Below are positions 1-9,783 of a stretch of 64,000 bases of DNA, piece after piece (within the stretch, counting starts at the first letter, position 1; each line of letters starts with the position of its first letter). Made by a program: the position numbers and the translations under genes. The notes below the pieces were generated by a model. It ran no database searches. It saw only the letters and a program-made list of their open reading frames with translations, and had not been told where the DNA came from. The DNA lies in contig CALYLX010000069.1 in assembly GCA_944990035.1 (NCBI GenBank), forward strand, positions 310,001 to 374,000, in the 5' to 3' direction. This DNA comes from Clitopilus passeckerianus (Eukaryota > Basidiomycota > Agaricomycetes > Agaricales > Entolomataceae).

Positions 1-704
1 TCGTTCAACTCTGCGAGAAGAACAGGATTGTCCTCATAGCAGATGAGGTGTACCAAAACAACATCCACAACCCCTCCCTCTCCTTCACATCCTTCAAGAA
101 GGTCGTTCGGTCGCAGCAATCCACCGTCCCCCTCTTCTCATTCCACTCCATCTCCAAAGGCGTCTCCGGCGAATGCGGTCGTCGTGGAGGCTACTTTGAG
201 TGCGAGAACATCCCCGCCGACATCTTGGCTCTCATCTACAAGATGGTCTCTGTCGGCCTGTGCCCTCCTGTGGCTGGGCAAATTGGGGTAGACACCATGG
301 TGCGCCCTCCTCAACCAGGAGATCCTTCGTACGGCCTCTGGAAGTCGGAGACCTCCGCCATCCACGCTGCCCTCGCCTCCCGCACACACACCATGGCCAC
401 ACGCCTCTCACAGCTTCCCGGTGTCTCCTGCGTCGATTCTCCCGGAGCTATGTACCTCTTCCCCAAGATCACCCTTTCTCAAGCCGCCATCGACGAGGCG
501 AAGAAGCGAGGAAAGGAGCCAGATGCGATGTACGCCCTGGAGCTGTTGGACGAGACTGGGATATGTGTAGTTCCGGGGAGTGGGTTCGGACAGAAGGAAG
601 GCGAGTGGCATTATAGGTTGACTTGTTTATGTCCCGGTGTGGAGGAGTATGTTGGGAAGTTGGAGGGGTTCCATAAGGGATGGGTTGAGAAGTATGGGGT
701 TTAG
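1..704 (+). CDS. Alanine aminotransferase, copy A (C-terminal part, cut by window edge)
   Basis: Pyridoxal-phosphate enzyme that interconverts alanine + 2-oxoglutarate with pyruvate + glutamate. The frame is open from base 3 (VQLCEKNRIVLIADEVYQNN) to the TAG at 702-704. Seen: the PLP-lysine region SFHSISKGVSGECGRRGGYF, the conserved MVSVGLCPPVAGQIG and MVRPPQPGDPSY stretches, and a complete C-terminal domain ending KYGV. The N-terminal half lies outside the window. It is nearly identical in protein to the gene at 2969, which has lost this C-terminal part. No lesion is visible, so this may be the functional copy; that cannot be judged without the 5' half. Confidence 0.9.
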   Translation, partial: VQLCEKNRIVLIADEVYQNNIHNPSLSFTSFKKVVRSQQSTVPLFSFHSISKGVSGECGRRGGYFECENIPADILALIYKMVSVGLCPPVAGQIGVDTMVRPPQPGDPSYGLWKSETSAIHAALASRTHTMATRLSQLPGVSCVDSPGAMYLFPKITLSQAAIDEAKKRGKEPDAMYALELLDETGICVVPGSGFGQKEGEWHYRLTCLCPGVEEYVGKLEGFHKGWVEKYGV

Positions 705-875
705 GTTATATGGCTTGGATCCGGCTCAATTGGCTAAAGGATACTAATGATCCACATGTTCATGTTGAGCTACCTACATTCTCATAGAGCCTCATTTACC
801 GTAGAATACCATATACGATTGGAATACGATTTGTGGATAGAGATATTGATCATCAACAAGTACACGTTTATGGAC

Positions 876-966
876 TCTTCGCTAGTATATCGGTTAGTAC
901 ACGCGCCTGTCATCATTCGAGAGGTGTCGAACGCGCGAAAGCTGGGTTCGACTCCCAGGCGAAGAG
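876..966 (+). tRNA. tRNA-Asp (GTC) with a 19-nt intron
   Basis: The acceptor halves TCTTCGC and GCGAAGA pair over 7 bp, followed by discriminator G. The D arm is GTA/TAC. The anticodon stem CGCGC/GCGCG and the T arm CTGGG/CCCAG with loop TTCGACT are perfect. Removing 913-931 leaves the anticodon loop CTGTCAC, the usual tRNA-Asp loop, and puts the intron one base after the anticodon, the standard nuclear position. B box GGTTCGACTCC is intact. This is the only intact member of four related sequences in the first 4.5 kb. tRNA-Asp with G34 is a queuosine target. Confidence 0.87.
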
Positions 967-1053
967 ACTTGTGAATTTTACTAATGATTTTTTACGCGGT
1001 CTGATTCTACTCTCTTAATCTCTACCGATACTACGACGGCTATTACTATCAGC

Positions 1054-1109
1054 TCTTGGCTAGTTTATCGGCGAGTACACGAAGCTGGGTTTGGCTCCCG
1101 GGCGAAGAG
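1054..1109 (+). pseudogene. tRNA-Asp relic lacking the anticodon arm
   Basis: TCTTGGC...GCGAAGAG with a D-arm-like middle and a damaged T arm (GGTTTGGCTCC). It runs from the D arm (GAGTACACG) straight into AAGCTGGG, so the anticodon arm and intron of the copy at 876 are missing. Confidence 0.7.
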
Positions 1110-1569
1110 AATGTTGTATTCCACATAACCCCCAAATTTTCGAATCTTTTTTGGCCTGGATTACATGGTAAAACCTGCCAGAAAAGTTGGCCGGCGTTAG
1201 TCCGATGCTGCTAGGGCTGTCTATCATTATTTAACCTACCCGAAGCCTCATTGGAAACTTGACATTGTTGGCAGTAAATTGATTTGGGAAGCTGTGATCT
1301 AAGCGCTCGCCTAGCGCCCAAGGTGTGTCCCGCATCTGGTGGTCTCTTTCATTCATACCACCAACTCACGCCACCTCTCTCCACGACCTATACCCGCCCC
1401 GGATCTCAGAGATTCAACTTGAACCCTCAACGACCATATACTTTCTGAATCTCGGTCCAGAAGCCTGATAGAAGGTAGATAGACAGTTGGTGGCTCATAG
1501 AGCGACACCGAATGTTCCAGTCATCCAGATGGTAGGTATATATTGGCCATTACATGGCTATTTAATGAC
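1110..1569. other. Gene-free spacer between tRNA-Asp relics
   Basis: No open frame with recognisable content and no further tRNA-like piece seen on either strand. Confidence 0.5.
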
Positions 1570-1665
1570 CCTTCATTAGTATATTGGTAGTACACGCGCC
1601 TGCCTTTTCTTCAAAAAACCATAGAATTAATGCGCGATAGCTGGGTTCGACTCCCAGGCGAAGAG
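1570..1665 (+). pseudogene. tRNA-Asp relic with altered anticodon region
   Basis: Keeps the 3' half of the tRNA at 876 (CTGGGTTCGACTCCCAGGCGAAGAG). The 5' acceptor has decayed (CCTTCAT against GCGAAGA), and the loop reads CTGCCTT followed by an A-rich insert longer than the 19-nt intron. The acceptor no longer pairs, so I regard it as a relic, not a tRNA-Gly. Confidence 0.65.
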
Positions 1666-2014
1666 AATGTCGAATTAAGGCCTCCCTTTTTTGACCCTCG
1701 TGCTTTCCACGGCGGGAACAAATATTTCGGGGGATCCAAAGCATTTCACGCTTCCAGACTTGCCATTGCTCGATGCCCCATGGATTGTTGATGGCGGCGA
1801 CAATTTCACGTGTCAAACCCGATTCTCTTTCAAACCGCTACTATGCATGCCAAAGAGTGCTGACCTCTGCCTCATTTATTTGGGTATGTGGGCCTGTCAA
1901 CATCATGATACTCGTACTGAAGCTTATATCCTCCAGCTAGCTCTGAACCATGGTCTGCGAACTATTCCTGTATTTGGAGCTTACGCAACAATGCAATCCC
2001 TACTGGAAAACGTC
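1666..2014. other. Duplicated spacer
   Basis: Non-coding part of the tandem duplication. It has a recognisable counterpart at about 4445-4751. No gene seen. Confidence 0.55.
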
Positions 2015-2400
2015 TTAAAAACTTGAACCAATCCTATTCGTCGAGCTCCCTCCCGACTGGTCAGTCTGTGGGCCACTGAGTGTCCAACCCATGTCCAGAC
2101 TATACGCGTTATGGCAAAATCTCCCATACTCGACGTGCAACAAGTCGATTCGACCCTTCTGCAGCCGACTAACTGCAGTGACCCAATATGATAGCCACCA
2201 TCTGTGGGCGTTCGGTGGTTGCCATCTGGCTTCGTCATACCACCTATGCTGTATCTTATGATCGCTTCCTGAGAAGAATACTCGGCACTTTGACTGACTC
2301 AGAACAGATTCTTGAAAGGTACCCAGCAGAAACGGGTCAATGAGCTCCAAGCTCCATGACACGACCTCAGGTTTGCCCAACCCAAATCTCAGACCACCGC
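2015..2400 (-). pseudogene. PLL-like propeller lectin, 3' fragment
   Basis: Reads, in gene sense, WVGKPEVVSWSLELIDPFLLG, then an unspliced intron-like stretch, then HKIQHRWYDEARWQP, VTAVSRLQKGRIDLLHV and DMGWTLSGP, ending IGSSF and a stop. This matches blades 6 and 7 of the intact lectin at 4752-5819, including its stop context (IGSSS). Blades 1-5 are absent: upstream of about 2400 the sequence is unrelated. A decayed 3' remnant from the tandem duplication. Confidence 0.8.
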
Positions 2401-2968
2401 GTCAGGCTCGATGACCGCGATGTTAGTGGATTTCATTCAACGGCGGAACGCCGCCCCCGTTCCTTTGGTCAATCCTACAACTCATTTCATCCCCGACCGA
2501 AAGTCAAGAATGAAATATATGCATCTCCGCGACAGCTATCCTGCTCTCCGAGTCATACCTTTTCACCAGCTTGCTCTACACTACATTACCCTTGCTCTCG
2601 TACAACCATACCCACCGCTCTGTCTCTACCAGGTCAGTATATCCGGCCCCGACCCTCCAATTGAGTCGAGTCTGACTCACCACCCCTCCGAATTGCGACT
2701 TACCACTGCCCAGCTCAAATAAATTGATCACAGGGCACCAGATCCGCATAGCCGATAGGTCCACCAACACGAGTCCTTCTTCAGTGGCCAACCAACCCGA
2801 GTCAATGCCGACGAAAAATCTATCCAAGGTCCGAATTCTCTATCTCAAAGGAGTTCTAGTCTCCGCCTCCAGGCCGCGCCCCAATCGATAAAAAGATCAT
2901 CTCTTTCTCGACGATACCTCCCCTCCACACCGACCTCTGGTAGCATTTCCTCCCCGTAGACAATAGAT
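2401..2968. other. Spacer with 5' flank of aminotransferase copy B
   Basis: A 103-codon open frame at 2411-2722 (+) has no recognisable motif and I do not call it. The last ~150 bp is pyrimidine-rich and must contain the promoter and 5' UTR of the gene at 2969. Confidence 0.45.
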
Positions 2969-4196
2969 ATGGCCTCCGCACCTCCCAGCACTGGCGGACC
3001 CATATTAACGATCGACTCTTTGAACCCAGCATTCAGCGAAGTTCAATACGCCATTCGCGGTGACTCGGAGCTAGCTATCAAAGCTGAAGAGCTCCGAGAG
3101 AAGTTGAAGGAACCCAACCATGGTTTACCGTTCGACAGGGTTATCAGTTCCAACATCGGGAATCCACAGCAGAAGGGCTTGGACCAGAAACCTTTGACTT
3201 TTCCTAGACAGGTACGTGTCCGCCATCTTTCCTGTCTACTTTCTTGACCTAACCTAATTTCTACTTTTTCAGGTCGCAGCCCTAATGGAATACCCACCTC
3301 TCGCCGCCATAGAACCTCCCATCTTCCCTGCAGACGTCGTCGCACGCTCCAACGAGCTCTCCCACCACATCGGCTCCATAGGCGCCTACACTCACTCCCA
3401 AGGCATCCCCTTCATCCGCCAAAATGTCGCCGCCTTCATATCTTCTCGTGACGGCTTCCCTTCTGACCCAAACCACATTTTCCTCACCACCGGCGCTTCC
3501 GCAGGTGTCTCCCTAATCATCAACATGCTCATCTCGCAGGCTATGGACGGGATATTGATCCCTATCCCGCAATACCCATTATATACGACTGCGTTAGCAG
3601 AGCATGGAGGTGTTCCTTTGCCTTACCACCTCGGCGAATCCAGAAACTGGGACAATTCCATTCAATCCATCGAAGCCGCTCTCGAGAAAGCAAAAGCCGA
3701 CGGTGTCTCCCCTCGTGCTTTGGTGGCAATAAACCCAGGCAGTTCCACTGGCGCCCTTCTTACCGTCGAAGAACAGGAGCAGATCGTCCAATTGTGTGAG
3801 AAAAATAAGATCGTCTTATTAGCGGATGAGGTGTATCAGAACAACATACACAACCCCACACTCAAATTCACATCCTTCAAGAAAGTAGTTCGGTCGCAGC
3901 AATCCACCGTACCTCTGTTTTCCTTCCACTCCATCTCGAAAGGCGTCTTCGGTGAATGCGGTCGCCGCGGAGGTTATTTTGAGTGCGAGAATATCACTTC
4001 CGATATCCTCGCCCTCATCTACAAGATGGTCTCTGTATCTGTCAACATCTCAGGGCCCCCACCTGTGTTAGGTCAAATTGGCGTAGACACGATGGTGCGC
4101 CCGCCTCAACCTGGAGATCCTTCCTATGAGCTCTGGAAGTCGGAGACCTCTGCAATCCACGCCGCACTCGCATCCCGCACACACATAGGTGTATAG
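2969..4196 (+). pseudogene. Alanine aminotransferase copy B, truncated C-terminus
   Basis: Exon 1 2969-3211, intron 3212-3272 (GTACGT...TTCAG), exon 2 3273-4196; spliced product 388 aa, against roughly 480-500 aa for the family. It has the N-terminal start MASAPPSTGGP, the fold up to the PLP-lysine segment SFHSISKGVFGECGRRGGYF, and MVRPPQPGDPSY. It then breaks off after ALASRTH, where copy A continues for about 105 more residues, and ends at TAG 4194-4196. Two further changes point to decay: the usual NPGNPTG loop reads NPGSSTG, and four extra residues replace the GLCPPV segment (SVNISGPPPV). The 3' flank of copy A is still recognisable downstream, so about 300 bp of coding sequence has been deleted. 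Probably inactive. Confidence 0.8.
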
Positions 4197-5125
4197 ATGT
4201 GTGCCAAGCTTGGGTACAATTCGATTGCTACTTGGCCTATACGCTTATATCGATCTGCCTACATTAGCATAGAGCTTCATTTACCGAAAACTACGAGATA
4301 CGAAGTTTGTCAACCGGAATATGATTTAAGGGTAGAGAGGGACACTGGCCATTGTCCATCAAAATGCTTATGTTATCAACTCTTCGCTAGCATACTGTAT
4401 CGGTTAGTACACGCGAAAGCTTGGTTCGACCCCCAGGCGAAGAGAATGTCGTGATTTTTACGGAAGGGTAGGGACAAATATTTTAGGCCCCAAAGGGATT
4501 TTATACAGTGGCACATTGATGGCGGCGACAATTTCACATGGCAAATCTGACTCTCTTTCCAACCACCACATGCACGCTGAAGAGTGCCAACCATCCGCGC
4601 TTCATTCACCTAAACCTGGAGTCTTATCGACACTCTGGATTTGGTTACATGGAGTCGTAGTATTGAAGCCAACTTCCTCCAGATAGTTGCGATTCATTCC
4701 TGCGATTCGATTGGAGCCTCTACAACGATGCAGTGCCTGCTTGAAAACTTCTTAGGAACTAGAGCCAATTCTGGTCGTTGACGCCCCTCCCAAATTGTCA
4801 GTGCTTGGGCCACCAGGCGTCCAGCCCATGTCTATACTGTACGCATTATGGCAAACCCTCCCATACTCGTTGATGTGGAACAAATCGATGTGACCCTTCT
4901 CCCGACTAACTGCAGTGACTCGATCGCCTATATGTTTAATATCTAACCTCTGGGGACCGTCGGCTGGCTGCCATCCGGCTTCATCGTACCACCTATGCTG
5001 TATCTTGCGGTCGCTACCTGAGAAAAGTAGTCAGCAACTCGTCCGCATTCGAACAAATGTTTCAAAAATACCGAGCAGAAATAAGTCAATGCGTTCCGAA
5101 CCCCAAGAAACAACCTCAGGTATGC
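3784..5125. repeat. Tandem segmental duplication, copy B
   Basis: Counterpart of 1-2400. Here the aminotransferase end is deleted, the tRNA-Asp is reduced to a 64-bp relic, and the lectin is intact and continues to 5819. Limits are by eye. Confidence 0.75.
4381..4444 (+). pseudogene. tRNA-Asp relic lacking the anticodon arm (copy B)
   Basis: TCTTCGC...GCGAAGAG ends are intact and the D arm is present with a 3-nt insertion. The sequence jumps from ACACGCG to AAAGC, removing anticodon, intron and half of each stem strand. The jump is between the two CGCG runs that form the anticodon stem in the intact copy at 876. Confidence 0.75.
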
Positions 5126-5819
5126 CAACCCAGATTCGAGACTTATCGATATCCCATTCACCCCATGAATATCCATCATAGAATTTACGATACATGTCGC
5201 CTCTGGGTCCGATAGCGAATAGGTCGATGCGATCCAGGCCCCAGGAAACTGCATTCGGCTGGCCGATGATCTTGGCTCCCATGTCCTCCCATTCTCCCCA
5301 TACTTTTCCATCCCAGAATTTATGCCGAAGTTCCCTGTCCATACCCGTGGCGAATATATCGAGACGGTTAAGGCCCCATGAAACGAGCTTAGGTGGATCT
5401 ACAAAGGACCCGCCAAGGCGGTTGGCCGTAGACCAGGTCTTGCCGTCGTACGTGAATTCGACCAACTGGTTCGAGTATTCGCCCACGACGACCTTGATCC
5501 AGTGCGGATACTGCGCAATTGCAGAAGGCCGATAAGGGTAGGTGTTGCCCATGCTAGCCCACTCGTCGTCCCATTTATCCGTCTCTCCATCGTACGATAT
5601 GCGGCGAAGCCAGGAGCTTGAATCGGTCACAAAGGCGAAGAGTCGATTGGTTCCCCAAGGAATAACGACAGGTTCGTGCATGCATGTCACTTTGTCGAGT
5701 ATTGTCGCCCACTCATCTTTGGATGGCTTCCATTCTTTTCCGTTCCAGAATTTGTGCAGAAACTGGGTACCCGTGCCTCGATGAACAAGATCTATCCTGT
5801 TAGGGCCCCAAGATGTCAT
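4752..5819 (-). CDS. PLL-like seven-bladed beta-propeller lectin 1
   Basis: Exon 1 5072-5819, intron 5018-5071 (54 nt, phase 1), exon 2 4752-5017; 337 aa. Seven repeats of about 48 aa are visible, beginning TSWGPNRIDLVHRG, PVVIPWGTNRLFAF, PSAIAQYPHWIKVVVG, PKLVSWGLNRLDIFATG, PNAVSWGLDRIDLFAIG, PEVVSWGSERIDLFLLG and RVTAVSREKGHIDLFHI; most are followed by an HKFWDG-type strand and a closing tryptophan. That is the repeat type of Photorhabdus PLL-like lectins (DUF346), seven-bladed propellers binding fucose and O-methylated sugars between blades. The Met opens directly into blade 1 with no signal peptide, so the product is probably cytosolic. The intron falls inside blade 6 after the conserved Gly, as in all paralogues. 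Family is confident; the ligand is inference. Confidence 0.85.
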
Positions 5820-6127
5820 GGATGTTGCTAAGACGAATGAAAACTGGGGAGCGGCTATTGGGAGATATCTTGCACCTGTATTTATCAGCTCTTATCCTCC
5901 CCTGAGATTTCCCTCTGAGGGAGCATCCATCAACATTCTCGATGTCATCCTCAATCTCGGGACTTGATCAACTCCCACTTCGGAAGGCACATCCGTTGAT
6001 TCGGTCTATAGGCTTCTTTTAATTCAATCCAGCAACCTGTAGTTGACAGATCCATTTCTGTATTGATAACCGCTTGCTCTGGATCAATCATGGGGGAGGA
6101 TAGGTACATATGGCGTGAGCCGGCTCT
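5820..6127. other. Intergenic between lectins 1 and 2
   Basis: Contains the 5' flank of lectin 1 and 3' flank of lectin 2, both on the minus strand. No other gene or repeat seen. Confidence 0.5.
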
Positions 6128-7215
6128 TCAAGAGCCAGAGGCGATTCTAAAGATCGATGCTCCACCTAAGTTCTCATACGTAGTTCTACTAGGCTGCCAT
6201 CCCATTTGACGTGAGTAATGCTGATATCCAACTTTACCATTGGGGTCGACGAAAAAGAGATCAATCCGTTCCTTGGCTGAGCTCACAGCAGTGACTCTGT
6301 CTCCTATGTGCAAGTGTGGCAAGCACTGCGGTCGGCCCTTTGGCTGCCATTCATCCTCGTCGAACCACGTATGATGTATACGGTTAGTTTTTTCTTGGAA
6401 TTCTATGAGTGATTGGTTCAGTTACCCAAGAAAAATCACGCACCTGCAAGGAACATGTCGATACGCCCAGAACCCCATGACAGAACTTCTGGCACTCCTC
6501 TCCAAGGGCCATCGATGTCAACCCACTGCGCCCATTTTGTCCCATCGTAGGAGTTACGCCAGAGGACGCCGCCTTCTCCTATAACGAAGATGTCCAGACG
6601 CTTTGGCCCGAGAGAAATTCCATTTGGGGGCGCAATGATCGTCGTGTTTAAGGACATGCTCTCCCAGCTCCCCCACCCTCCCGTCTCCGACCACACTTTA
6701 TGACGCAGAACGCCATCTGTACCCCTCGCAAACAAGTCCAGACGGTCAGGTCCCCATGATACGAGTTTCGGGGGATCGAGGATTTTGACGGATCTATCCA
6801 AACTCAAGGGTGACGACCAAGTTTTGCCGTTGTACGTGAGCTCATAAAGCTCGTTATCGTACCCCACCAGTACGACCTTCAGCCATTTGGGATATTGAGA
6901 GACCACAGCGGGCCGCTGAGACCAGCTGGATGGTGAGATTGAGCAAGTTCCTTCCTCCCATTGGTCAGTTACACGGTTATACGTCGTGCACCAGAGGACG
7001 GATTCGGCGTTTATGGTAAAAAGTTTGAGTAAATCAGGACCCCAAGTGGCAACGGCAGGTTCTTGGGTGAAGATCTGGTTTTTAGACGGGATTGTCTTCC
7101 AAGAATCCTTAGACGGCAGCCATTTGAACTGCTTTCCGTCCCACCACTTGTGAAGAAACGAGGAATCTGAGCCTCGACGAATGAGATCAATACGGTTATC
7201 GCCCCAGGTGGTCAT
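6128..7215 (-). CDS. PLL-like seven-bladed beta-propeller lectin 2
   Basis: Exon 1 6444-7215, intron 6394-6443 (50 nt), exon 2 6128-6393; 345 aa. Start at 7215 (MTTWGDNRIDL) is chosen because it matches the start of lectin 1; the frame stays open upstream to an ATG at 7314, which would add 33 residues unlike the family. Seven repeats, for example PKLVSWGPDRLDLFARG, NGISLGPKRLDIFVIG and PEVLSWGSGRIDMFLAG. Exon 2 (266 nt) is the same length as in lectin 1 and encodes the rest of blade 6 plus blade 7, ending IASGS. No signal peptide or membrane segment. Closest to lectins 1 and 3. Confidence 0.85.
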
Positions 7216-8019
7216 AATGCGAAGTAGATTGGGTGTAGTAGACGGGTTCAACGGCGTATTTTCTGGCTTCTTATATCGAATGGGAATATTGTAGCCGTCA
7301 TGATCTATCTCCAAAAACTAGGTCCTTCTGACTCCGTTTTCTCCATCTACACACCGGCGTTTGATGAGCTCCTTGTCTTCGAATCCTGAATAGTCACTTG
7401 ATCTAGATGCCGATCATCCGTCCGAGAAGTGTTCGTAGTATACAGCTCAGAAGTAGTGGCCCATAGGTAGACCAAGATCGTTGACCTTGCGTTGACCCTG
7501 CGTTGACCCCTTTGAGAATCGACAATAGCGATGGTGGCAGTTCTGGCCCAGCGAAAATTGGATGTGACATCTTGTGCTTGTCACCGTCACCTCACACCCT
7601 CTCCCAGTTCTCCCTCCTTTGCTCCTAGTTGGCCTCCAGCACCCTCCCTTTACAGGCAAATATGCGAATCTTACGACTGATGAGATCCATTTTCCTAGAT
7701 TGCTTGGAATTCCTTGGGCTCGGCGGTTCGTATCCTCCGGGGTGTCAGATGGGAAGCTCACCCACGTGTCATTTGGATCATGGAGGTTGAAAAACGAAAC
7801 ATTCTAGCTCAGCTTTCAGAATACGAAAACCTGACAGGTCGAATGTATGCCCATCACCAGCACAGTCCCACAGGGCAGCCACAATTCACGAATGTGCAAC
7901 TCCATCTCCGATTCGCTGGCCATCTGATCTCTGCCACCACATAAGAAGCACTATGCCAGAGACTTCTCCTTCTCCTTCGCACTTAACCTCAACGCATTTC
8001 CCACTCTCACGAACTCTGT
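7216..8019. other. Divergent intergenic region between lectins 2 and 3
   Basis: Lectins 2 (minus) and 3 (plus) are transcribed away from each other from this ~800-bp stretch, so it should hold both promoters. Short open frames here have no recognisable content. A duplicated TTGACC-rich stretch (GTTGACCTTGC / GTTGACCCTGC / GTTGACCCC) lies at about 7478-7510. Confidence 0.5.
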
Positions 8020-9136
8020 ATGGCATCCTCAGGAAACGGTCGTATAGACCTCATCAGACAGATCTCGAACGCCGTGGTGCACAAGTATTGGGATGGCTCC
8101 CAATGGAAACCATCCAAAGACCAATGGAGTCCAGTTGGAGGTGCAATCGCTGACCCAGGCTCTCCAGAACCCTGTGCTGTCGCCTGGGGACCCAACACGC
8201 TCTTTGTCTTCGGCGTTAACCTCGTTTGCCACTTTTGGACGCTCTCATATGACATTCCATCCGGCCGTTGGGATTCAACCGGTCATCACTACCCTGTGAA
8301 CTCCGGCGATAGTTTCCTTGAACGGCCATCTGTAGCAGTGCAGTACCCGAACTGGCTAAAGGTCGTCCTCGTTGGGACTGATCACGAACTCTACGAGATT
8401 ACCTCGACCGACGGTAAAACATGGTCTGGGCGCACGAGCTTGGGAGGTGGTCCGAACTTCGTCGAACCTCCAAAACTCGTAGCTTGGGGCCCCGATCGTC
8501 TTGATGTATTCGCTCGGCGGATCGACGGCGAGCTCTGTCATAAAGTTTGGACGAAAGGTGGCGGGTGGGGAGGTTGGGAGGTCGGGATGAATTTGAACGC
8601 CAAGATTATTGCACAGCCCAATGCCGTGTCCTGGGGGCCTGATCGCATTGATCTCTTTGTTGTTCTCGGGGGAGGTCGAGTGCAGCGCACATTCTGGGAT
8701 GGTTATGAGTGGGGTGAATGGTTGGAAATTGGGGCTGGACAGCGCTGGATTGGGGTTCCAGAGGTGATATCTGCTGCGCCAGAACGCATTGATTTATTCC
8801 TGATCGGTAAATTTTAACCACCAACCGGCAGTCATTCATCCATGCTCACTGTTCCCTACAGGCCCGAACCGCACGCCATACCACATAGCGTACGATCACC
8901 GCGGCTGGCAACCTTCTTCAGGAGCACAAAAGTTGTCAACCTGGGCCACTCAGGCTGGGGGAAGAGTCACGGCCGTGAGCTCTGCGAAGGGTCGAATCGA
9001 CCTCTTCATGGTCGACCTCAATGGAGAGGTTCAGTACCAACATCATACGCCTGAGATGGGCTGGCAGCCGTCGCTGTCCACTACAGAGAACCTTGGAGGT
9101 CCTGGATATGCCACTAGGATATCGTCTAGTTCTTGA
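8020..9136 (+). CDS. PLL-like seven-bladed beta-propeller lectin 3
   Basis: Exon 1 8020-8806, intron 8807-8861 (GTAAAT...CTACAG, phase 1), exon 2 8862-9136; 353 aa. Starts MASSGNGRIDLIRQ directly in blade 1. Repeats include PCAVAWGPNTLFVFG, PPKLVAWGPDRLDVFAR, PNAVSWGPDRIDLFVV and PEVISAAPERIDLFLIG, then across the intron RTPYHIAYDHRGWQP and a last blade VTAVSSAKGRIDLFMVDL ending ISSSS. Opposite strand to lectins 1 and 2 but the same subgroup (shared NLGG near the C-terminus). Probably cytosolic. The sugar-binding role is inferred from the PLL family. Confidence 0.85.
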
Positions 9137-9360
9137 GCTTTGCGTTGATATTCAGAACCCCTTGTTCCCTCCACCTTCTCTAATCAAATTTTGGGTTTGC
9201 TAGACTTCAATCGCCAAGTATAAAGAGAAATAACCTTTACTGAATCGCTGTATCCTGTAGCGCCTGTGCGTTGACAGTCTCTGAGCGTCTTTAGGTCCAA
9301 GTGCTAACCACTGTTAGTTCTCTGTTGTGAACTATGCGATATTACAACCATATGAAGTAA

Positions 9361-9783
9361 ATCATCTGTAACATCGCACCTCCACAAGACATCCTTGAAA
9401 CACCAAGCATTAAGGCCGTGGAAGCTATTGTACTTGAACACGCCACCTACACCAACGACCTCTATTCTCTTCGAAAGGAACTCCGGGAGGTCCCAGAGAA
9501 GAAGCGCGCGAACATCAACATGATCTGTTCTAACGCAGTCCTTTATCTCTCGGAGAAAGGTGGATGTAGTAATCGGGACGCGATGAAGGGGTTAGAGGGA
9601 CGACTACGAGGTTTGGAACGACGTTTCTTGGAGGCTGCAGAAGAAGCGAAGTTGGCGGTTGGGGCTAATTTCGGGAAAGAGTGTTTGGAGAAGGTTGAGG
9701 AGTATCTTGAGATGACCAAACTGTTCATCGCGGGGAACGTTGCCTCGCATGCCCAGTGCGGAAGATACAATGATTTCGCGTAG
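9361..9783 (+). pseudogene. Terpene synthase, 3' fragment
   Basis: The translated stretch NIAPPQDILETPSIKAVEAI followed by YTNDLYSLRKELRE matches the end of a basidiomycete sesquiterpene cyclase: a (P)QDxLExPxI turn, then the NSE metal-binding triad (N-D-L-x-S-x-x-K-E). The frame ends with a degraded form of the family's terminal GN-W-S-E-RY region (AGNVASHAQCGRY). The frame is closed upstream by TAA at 9358, and no aspartate-rich DDxxD half was found between 9137 and 9361. I read it as the orphaned last part of a synthase, not a working gene; an unrecognised upstream exon is the alternative. Confidence 0.6.

Larger units (their letters stand above)
1..2400. repeat. Tandem segmental duplication, copy A (aminotransferase - tRNA-Asp - lectin 3' end)
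   Basis: The order aminotransferase 3' end, tRNA-Asp sequence, a spacer containing GGCGGCGACAATTTCAC, and lectin 3' end on the opposite strand recurs at about 3784-5125. Homology is visible in coding and non-coding parts, including the spacer after the aminotransferase stop (matching ATAGAGCCTCATTTACCG with ATAGAGCTTCATTTACCG). Copy A has kept the aminotransferase end and the tRNA and has lost most of the lectin. Left limit is set by the window. Confidence 0.8.

Noticed and set aside
1570..1665. Possible tRNA-Gly (GCC) reading of the altered anticodon loop
   Set aside because: The acceptor stem no longer pairs, and the rest is plainly tRNA-Asp derived.
2411..2722. 103-codon plus-strand open frame upstream of aminotransferase copy B
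   Set aside because: No recognisable motif, composition like spacer, and not conserved in the duplicate block.
7216..7314. N-terminal extension of lectin 2 from the ATG at 7314
   Set aside because: The 33 extra residues have no counterpart in the paralogues, whose starts align with the Met at 7215.
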